A stretch of DNA of 64,000 bases from positions 9,486,001 to 9,550,000 of the forward strand of contig JASJZC010000005.1 of assembly GCA_037178855.1 (NCBI GenBank), given 5' to 3'. The stretch comes from Oscheius sp. JU75 (Eukaryota > Nematoda > Chromadorea > Rhabditida > Rhabditidae). The notes beneath the pieces were generated by a model, which was not told the DNA's origin, made no database searches, and was given only the letters and a program-made list of their open reading frames with translations. This document shows positions 58,107 through 64,000 of the stretch, in pieces. How positions within the stretch are numbered: the stretch's first letter is position 1; every line of letters starts with the position of its first letter. A program made the translations under genes and the position numbers.

Positions 58107-58656
58107 ATGGTTGGCGAGACTCCTTCAGCTCCACCGACTTACGAAGAAGCCTCTGCCTCCAGTGATTTTGCCCAAGTTCACGAAAAAGTATCGGAACTCA
58201 ACGCTGGAACTCTTCAAGACCGGAAGAAAAATGATCTGCCGGATCACTTGAGCTTCTTGCCAGTCACCGACGCTAGAAATCTTGTAAACTACATAATAGA
58301 AAGGGAGGAACCACCATCGTAAGCTGTTCAGTCCAAATTATTACTTTTTTCAATCAAAATTGTATCTCTTTCTCTCCAATAGAACACTATTTTTGTAGCT
58401 ATACACGATTAAGACCTCACATAACTCCATTTTCAGCATTCCTCGAGTTCAAGCACAAGTCCCGAAGCCCTACGAACCCCCACCTCAGACCTACTTTACT
58501 GTCCAGCCCGATGCCTGTAACACATCTCATCACTGTCATCATTGTAGTGGTCATGGCTGTAAAAGATGTCAGCAAGAAGAGGATATCGAGTGTGCGCTTC
58601 AGATTTGTCAAATGTTGTTCTGCTGTATTCTACTGGTTGTGAAAGCTGGTAAATAA
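58107..58656 (+). CDS. Small protein with PSAP/PPxY motif and Cys/His-rich hydrophobic C-terminus
   Basis: Two exons, 58107-58318 and 58437-58656, in phase; 143 residues. It starts MVGETPSAPPTYEEAS: PSAP (an ESCRT-I/Tsg101-type motif) overlaps PPTY (a WW-domain/Nedd4-type PPxY), as at the N-terminus of LITAF/SIMPLE proteins. The second exon has PKPYEPPPQTYF, then CNTSHHCHHCSGHGCKRC and ends CQMLFCCILLVVKAGK, a short hydrophobic Cys-rich tail that could be membrane-attached or palmitoylated. The Cys pattern is not a clear LITAF domain, so I do not assign the family. An in-frame ATG further upstream (58068) exists; the chosen start puts the motif at the very N-terminus. Endolysosomal membrane association is inference. 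Confidence 0.7.
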
Positions 58657-58976
58657 TTTGAAAAAATGAAAATTTCCAAGAAGGAACAAGAAATTGAACT
58701 AAGATTAAAACATAGATAGTTTTTAAGGAGGACCTTGATCCAGTTCATTCACAAAGAGAGCCGAATCTTCGGTGACTGCTTGGCTCACTTGTACAATTTT
58801 GTCAGACAAGAATAGGTTTCTCAGTTTCGTCACAGCGCTGCTGATAGATTCTATCGTCATCGCAATTAGAAAAACGCATGTACCCTCTGATCATAGCAAC
58901 GATAGCCAGGCTATAAGCGTTTCTATGGTAGCCAGATAAGAGTTGAGAGGCTCAGTTTTATTCTTTCGTCAGAGCT
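58657..58976. other. Spacer, no gene seen
   Basis: Contains the 3' end of the preceding gene and the promoter of the next. Nothing else recognised. Confidence 0.5.
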
Positions 58977-59421
58977 ATGTGCAAGGTTCTTTTGATCCTT
59001 CTGGCTCTCGTCTGTCCGGTAAGTTAATACTTATGTTTGCTCCCAAAAATGATAAGGATACCCGACGAAGGGATATCAAGCTAGTCTGGTCATCTGTCCA
59101 GCTCATACCGTAAGCAGTTGACGTGGTCTCGTAGTTGGGCAGAGTAGATTACAGGACAAGGAGTAGATGAGATCTTTTGGAGAGAGGTTTATTTGAGTTT
59201 TCTCTTCCTGAGGAATATTTTATTTTATATAGGATCTCAGAAGAACTTGAAAATTGTAAAAAAGAAAAAATTAATTGCAGCCCCTGGCAGTCCTCTTCGA
59301 TCAAGGTTGTACTTGTTCTCTAGCTCTGAATCTACTTCTCACTCTCCTGTTCTTTATACCAGGTGTCATCCATGCCATCTACGTTATCATCAAATACGAG
59401 ACTCACCGTATTCAGCATTAA
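58977..59421 (+). CDS. UPF0057/PMP3 family membrane proteolipid
   Basis: Two exons, 58977-59018 and 59281-59421; 60 residues. MCKVLLILLALVCPPLAVLF gives the first membrane helix with the family PPxAV motif, then GCTCSLALNLLLTLLFFIPG and VIHAIYVIIKYE, the second helix with the conserved PGxIHAxYV. The length is exactly right for this family. These tiny proteolipids sit in the plasma membrane and affect membrane potential or stress tolerance in yeast and plants; their role in nematodes is little known. AATAAA overlaps the TAA stop (59420-59425), so the 3' UTR is very short. Confidence 0.93.
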
Positions 59422-59579
59422 TAAATTGTTGAAAAGCATTGTCTTCCAATATTGTGTTCAGTTCCACCTAAGAATCGAAACTGCTAGCTCTTTTTGCTAG
59501 GTTTTCGGTCATCGCGCGGTTTCGGCAGTCGGTAGCGTTCCACTCTTTTTCATCTTTTTACCCCCAGACAGCCGGTCCT

Positions 59580-59586
59580 TATAAGG
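59580..59586 (+). promoter_or_regulatory. TATA-like box of second collagen gene
   Basis: TATAAGG about 97 bp before the collagen ATG and about 55 bp before a GTAGCA donor-like site; compatible with a short 5' UTR exon (about 59610-59636) spliced to the ATG exon. Confidence 0.4.
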
Positions 59587-59676
59587 CTGTCGTTAATTGG
59601 AATTTGCCACTCACGTCCTCGGAGTCTTCATCAAAAGGTAGCATTTTTCATTCCAATCAACTAGTAAAGTTTTCAG

Positions 59677-60587
59677 ATGTTCTTCGGATCGCTGGTAAGC
59701 GGTGGAGTTTTTGTCATCTCCTTAGGAGCGCTCTTGACCATCGGATGGATCGCCTCCGACATCAACGACATGTTCGAGCAGGCCGAGACTCAGGTCGAGG
59801 AGTTCAAGATGATCTACGATCTTGCCTGGAAGAGAGTCATGCACAAGGATTCCGTCGGACCCGCTGCTGACTTTGCTACCCTCATTGGTAAGTCACTGTC
59901 ACTTTTTTTAAATCTTCACGTTCTATCTCTCTAACTCATCATCTTTCAGGCAGAAACAAGAGAAATGCCCAGTGCAACTGCGGAGCCAAGTCAAAGGGCT
60001 GCCCCGACGGACCTCCTGGACCTCCCGGAGAGCCTGGAAAGGATGGAGATGATGGAAAAGACGGTGAGCCAGGAAAGCCCGGAATCAGTGGAATGGCTGC
60101 CGCTCTCGGAGAGAGTGAGAAGAAGGAGTGCATCGTTTGTCCCGCTGGACCTCCTGGACCTCCCGGAGAAGACGGAGCTCCTGGAGCCCCTGGAGATGAT
60201 GGCCAGCCCGGTGAGAATGGAGAGCCTGGAGCTCCTGGAGCCCCTGGAGATGATGGACAGCCCGGAGCCGATGGACGCCCTGGAGCCCCTGGAAAACCCG
60301 GACAGATGGGACATCCCGGACACCCCGGCATCGTCTACTCTCCCGGCCGTCCTGGACGCCCCGGTATGCCTGGACCTCGTGGGCCTCCCGGACCTGGTGG
60401 AGAAGATGGCAAGGACGGTCAGGATGGCCAGCCCGGAGAGGCCGGACCTCCCGGAATCCCTGGAAAGGATGGAGAGCAGGGAACCGATGGACAGCCTGGA
60501 GCTCCCGGAACCGACGGAGAGCCTGGAGCCGATGCTGGCTACTGTCCTTGCCCCGCTCGTACTCAGACCATGCGCTACTTCGACTAG
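59677..60587 (+). CDS. Cuticle collagen
   Basis: Two coding exons, 59677-59887 and 59950-60587; 282 residues. [20 protein letters not shown] is the membrane segment, then [18 protein letters not shown] and the rest of the nematode cuticle collagen N-terminal domain, RNKR (subtilisin-like processing site) followed by CNC, and Gly-X-Y tracts broken by a two-Cys spacer ([12 protein letters not shown]) and a short GIVYS interruption. The C-terminus has two cysteines ([16 protein letters not shown]). The ATG follows TTTTCAG directly, so it is preceded either by a 5' UTR intron or a trans-splice site. The Gly-X-Y part is rich in Asp/Glu-Gly units ([16 protein letters not shown] repeats), unlike the more neutral collagen at 16 kb. 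AATAAA lies at 60607. Confidence 0.95.
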
Positions 60588-60619
60588 AGGGAGTACCAGA
60601 CATATCAATAAACGTTTTT

Positions 60620-63542
60620 TTACCACTGCTTGTTTAAATATTCCATGTAGGCATTGCCGGAAGCTTGTGTTTTGACCAGGCGCTGAACATGTTCCACTCG
60701 TGAGGCCTTCTGTTGCCAAACAATGTAGGAGAGCAGAAATGGTGTCAGCATTGTGTAGTAGGGAACAAACTGAAAAGTGACCATTGAGAATGGGAAACTG
60801 TACAGGAAGTATAGCAAAAAAACAAACGAACATTCGATGGGAACGGACACACATTTTTTTCCCGAGAACTATGCTGTTAGCAACGTCAGTATGTCAATGC
60901 CTACCATGGGAGATCGAAGAAAAGTCATGCATGACATAGGTTCGAATGGGTACCATGAGTCAGACGTTCTCAGGCTTACAACAAGGAACTTATTGTTCGA
61001 CAACAAGACTGATCCCAATCTTCAGAATCATGTGGTTGAGAGTTTGCTTATCATACTTAGATGATTAGTCAGTCATATTTTCCAGCTATGTGTAGTATCT
61101 AATGAGTGCAAAGACATTGCACAGACTTCTTGGTCAAGCGAGAGCAAAATCCATCTGATTGAGTTCAGGTGAAAAGTTCGGATTATCGGGTTCACATTAT
61201 TGCGTATCAAGAGTTAAAAATCATGAAAGTTGTCGTTTCTTTATAAATCGGTGACTTTAGAAGATAGAAAAAGAAAGATTAGAAAAAGTCCAAGACCACC
61301 GGAAGCTCTTGAAAAGGGAGACAAGTTTTGTGTTTTTGTCAGGCATATGTTGAAAGTTTGATTTCCAGTTGAACTAGGCTGGTATTTTCAAACTCACAGC
61401 CATGACAGCATATGCAGTCTTCTGATCCATTCTATCTGTCCAGATCAACGGTGTTATGGCATTGCCCAAGTAAAATAAGTTGAAGACAATAAAATGTGAT
61501 ATGAGCCAAGGTGAAAGCAGCTTCAATGCATTCAAATTCTCGTTGATCTGGTAGATGCAGCGGAAGTTGAAAATGGTTCTTTGTCTGTGTAAGTTGGTAT
61601 GTAAAGTTCGAAACTTACTTCTTTTGGAGACGTTTATTCGTATGCCACAGAATAAAGAACCATATTATTGTAGCTACTTCCACGCAGGATAGGAAGTAAC
61701 TGTTGATGGAGATGTTCTCTGACGTAAAAGGATTGGCCGCTGAGCAGTAGGGTGATAGTCCAGTCAAAGGCGTATGCCAGAGGGAGAATAAGGTCATGGC
61801 AAGGGACCAAAGAAGCTGTAACAGTCTAGTTTCTAGATTTTGTAGAAAAATAGGACACTATCGTGCGCATTTAAAAGTTTTCACTAAACCAAAATTCAGC
61901 TTGGAAGCGGATTGGCCAAAATGTAAATCTAAAAGTCCCGAGTGTAAAACCCGCTTTGGCTCAGCCAGGTCGCAATAACCTTGCCGAAAGCCTCAGTCTG
62001 TCTCTTACTTTCAATAGAAAGTAATTATTTAAAGAGCTGAAACAGTATTCACTCTCTGAACATTAGCTTCAAACTCACCACAAACGGAAGCAAGACAAGT
62101 CTCAGCCTTTTGAGTGAGTTCTCGTAGTCGTTCAGACGAATCGTTGCCACGGTCCTCTCGATAATCATCGCCACATTAAATGGGACAAAAGTCAGTTGAG
62201 AGAATGTAGAAGGGCTTCTGATGCATAAACAGAGGGCGACTGGAACGTAGACATCACAGGGATCTGTCCGAGTCACGAAAAGATAGAAGTGGATGCTCTG
62301 AAAGTTTCGTGTTTTTTACCCTCAGATTTTGAACTTTTTCATTACAGATTATGTGTTTCGAAGAACCAATTTCACGCGAGCCGATCATTTATGAACGCAT
62401 TTTGTGCTGCTTTTTAGATCTGGTGAAGTGTAAACAATCCAGTTGCAGAAACTCATCAAACTCGGTCTTTAGATTTCTCCAATTCTGTCAGCAAGAAAAA
62501 ATAGACTGCTAATGAACACATTTTTCCCATAAGAGCTGTGAAATTTTAGAGAGAAAATTGTGAGTAACCACGCGAAATCCTGGTTTTGCTCGTAGCATGA
62601 GGTGTACGGGAAGAAGAAGGGAGAAAGACTTGGTTGCTGTTTCCGGCTAGAAATCAGAATCATCATTTTGCTATTTCAAAGATAGCCAGCCATGTCAGAA
62701 GAATGCCTTTCTGAACTGAAGTCATTTGAGAGAACTGCGCTGACCAAAAAGCATAACTTGTGGTGCAAACTCTAAACAATTTCGTGTAACTTTTGTATTG
62801 ACATATTCTGAAGCTTTTGAAAGGTTCGAAGGGAATGTGTAATAGAAGAGAAGTGTTGTCGCATTGTGTATAGATAACTACTGAAAGCGCAGAAATACAA
62901 AAACAAATGATTAATTTGTCTGGTGGTTTGACGCTACTAGCTGAACCCCTCTGACCAGATTTTGTACCACCTTTTCCCGTACCTGTTCACCTCTGTGCGC
63001 TAACCGTCAAAAGTTTCCTGAACCTTGCTCTCTCGTCCCATCTAGAAATGTCCGATCGCCCCCGTATTTTCTCACACCAAAGGGAAGCTGTCGCGGAAAC
63101 GAGATTCCCAAAAAAGTGACGAATGGGCTGTTAAGATTACATAATCAAACAGTCATTTCTGCTCCCAGACCAAAAAATCAACAGTTTGACGTGTATACAT
63201 TATCTGTTCCAGCTGCTTTCCTTTTTTTAAATGACCTTACCTGCAGAACGCCGAGTACTATGCTGAAAATTAGATGGAAAACCAGAGAACAGCTGATGAT
63301 AAACTGAATATTTGGACTTTTCAGCTATGAAATATGAGACTTACCTTCAAATTGCTGTGAAAATAGATCCTCTTTTGACCCCTGATCAAAAAAATCCCGT
63401 TTGTGAAGATGCCCAAAAAGCAGGGTACGATCTGATAGACCAGAACAATCTAAAGTTTGTGTTGAAAAGGACAGAAATTCTATAAAATCACCTTAAAACC
63501 TGTATGATGTATGTACAGTTCTCCGTCTGTGCAATTACTCAT
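60620..63542 (-). CDS. sra-superfamily (sre/srab-like) chemoreceptor GPCR
   Basis: Seven exons 5' to 3': 63492-63542, 63345-63449, 63241-63303, 62079-62297, 61619-61815, 61398-61578, 60620-60769; 321 residues, all phases consistent. MSNCTDGELYIHH is extracellular; TM1 ends with KRIYFHSNLK (the FHxNLK motif); TM2 is one 21-codon exon; TM3 ends MIIERTVAT ... YEN, the ERxxAT...YE motif of sre/srab receptors; TM4; a loop with SPYCSAANP; TM5; RCIYQINENLNALKLL, the YxxxEN motif before TM6; and TM7 with PYYTMLTPF. Introns 3 and 6 are long (943 and 628 nt). Its ATG overlaps the stop codon of the receptor gene before it. Its 3' end faces the collagen 3' end, stops 32 bp apart. Confidence 0.85.
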
Positions 63543-64000
63543 TTCTCAGGAGAGAAGGAGACGCTGAATGAGCACTGACACTCGGTTGAATCGCAGCCGG
63601 GCGTAACTGATTAACCTCCTGAGAAAGCTGCTGGCTAGCCAACAACATGTGAATTTCGTAGACGAAAAGACTAATGATTGACAGGAAATTGGGTGTAGTT
63701 CCTGACTGGAAGTAGTAGAGTGATAGTATGTAAACATCCGTAGAGAGTACACATGGTAGGAACAATAAAAGAGTGATAGAAGGCTAAAAAAGTAGCGGAA
63801 TAGTTGTATACGCTTCTTGAATTTCGGTAAAAAGCTTAACAGTCTATTGGATTCAACATGCGGACTATGGACCACATCTCGTTCAAAGACATAAACGAAA
63901 AGCAGCAGGCCTCCAAAACTGGGTAGGAGATATGAAAAGTGCAACTAAAACCTACTTTCAGCTGGCGGCAAATAATAAGCGAGCGTGGAACTCGAATGTC
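63535..64000 (-). CDS. Second chemoreceptor-like gene, 3' part only
   Basis: A last exon (63535-63783, 83 codons) with two hydrophobic segments (SITLLLFLPCVLSTDVYIL, LSIISLFVYEIHMLLA) and a polar tail ending PSLLRNE-stop, preceded by at least two further open blocks (about 63790-63905 and 63946 onward) running off the right edge. The layout, TM6-loop-TM7-tail, suits a 7TM receptor, but family motifs are not secure and the upstream junctions were not fixed. Its TAA overlaps the ATG of the next receptor. Confidence 0.5.

Noticed and set aside
60777..61064. 95-codon plus-strand frame inside a receptor intron
   Set aside because: No start context, family feature or splice support; it lies in a 628-nt intron between two well-phased exons.

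Overview
Eukaryotic nuclear DNA, almost certainly from a nematode. Evidence: introns mostly 33-60 nt with TTTCAG-type acceptors, and nematode-restricted families (cuticle collagens with the col N-terminal domain, C6-domain secreted proteins, ground-like/Hog hedgehog-related protein, supplementary nuclear receptors, srx/srt/srh-sri/sre-like chemoreceptors, a degenerin, an innexin). Exon structures were read by eye from reading frame, splice consensus and family conservation; phases were checked by exon length. The species cannot be named from sequence alone.

Layout. 0-4 kb: a divergent Hsp70 gene (minus, cut by the left edge), a tRNA-Thr relic, a galectin. 4.4-10.9 kb: chemoreceptors on plus (an apparently intact 7TM gene, its tandem pseudogene, an srx gene lacking a visible 5' end) and a minus-strand 7TM-like remnant. 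11.9-20.5 kb, plus: a 14-exon degenerin, a cuticle collagen, an innexin. 20.5-24.7 kb, minus: an srh/sri-like receptor and an Egalitarian homologue. 24.7-29.6 kb: a gene-poor stretch. 29.6-31.7 kb: CRELD with two alternative last exons. 32.4-42.6 kb: two paralogous nuclear receptors on minus, one with a small plus-strand reading frame in an intron. 45.9-48.0 kb: two C6-domain genes on minus. 50-52 kb: an srt receptor. 52.7-57 kb: a 17-exon protein with four ground-like domains, an Asn/Ser-rich linker and a Hedgehog-type Hint domain. 58-60.6 kb: a small PSAP/PPxY protein, a UPF0057 proteolipid, a second collagen. 60.6-64 kb: two minus-strand chemoreceptors whose coding regions overlap at ATGAGTAA.

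There is no single pathway. Common themes are chemosensation (at least seven receptor loci), the cuticle/extracellular matrix (two collagens, ground-like/Hog, C6, galectin), membrane excitability and coupling (degenerin, innexin, with CRELD as a known receptor-maturation factor), and gene birth and decay (pseudogenes, tandem paralogues, nested or overlapping genes). The most interesting items are the alternative CRELD termini, the four-repeat ground-like/Hog protein, the overlapping receptor genes, the Egalitarian homologue with a lost exonuclease glutamate and a 1-nt frame break, the paired short genes each interrupted by TGA, and two perfect hairpins with 7-nt loops.
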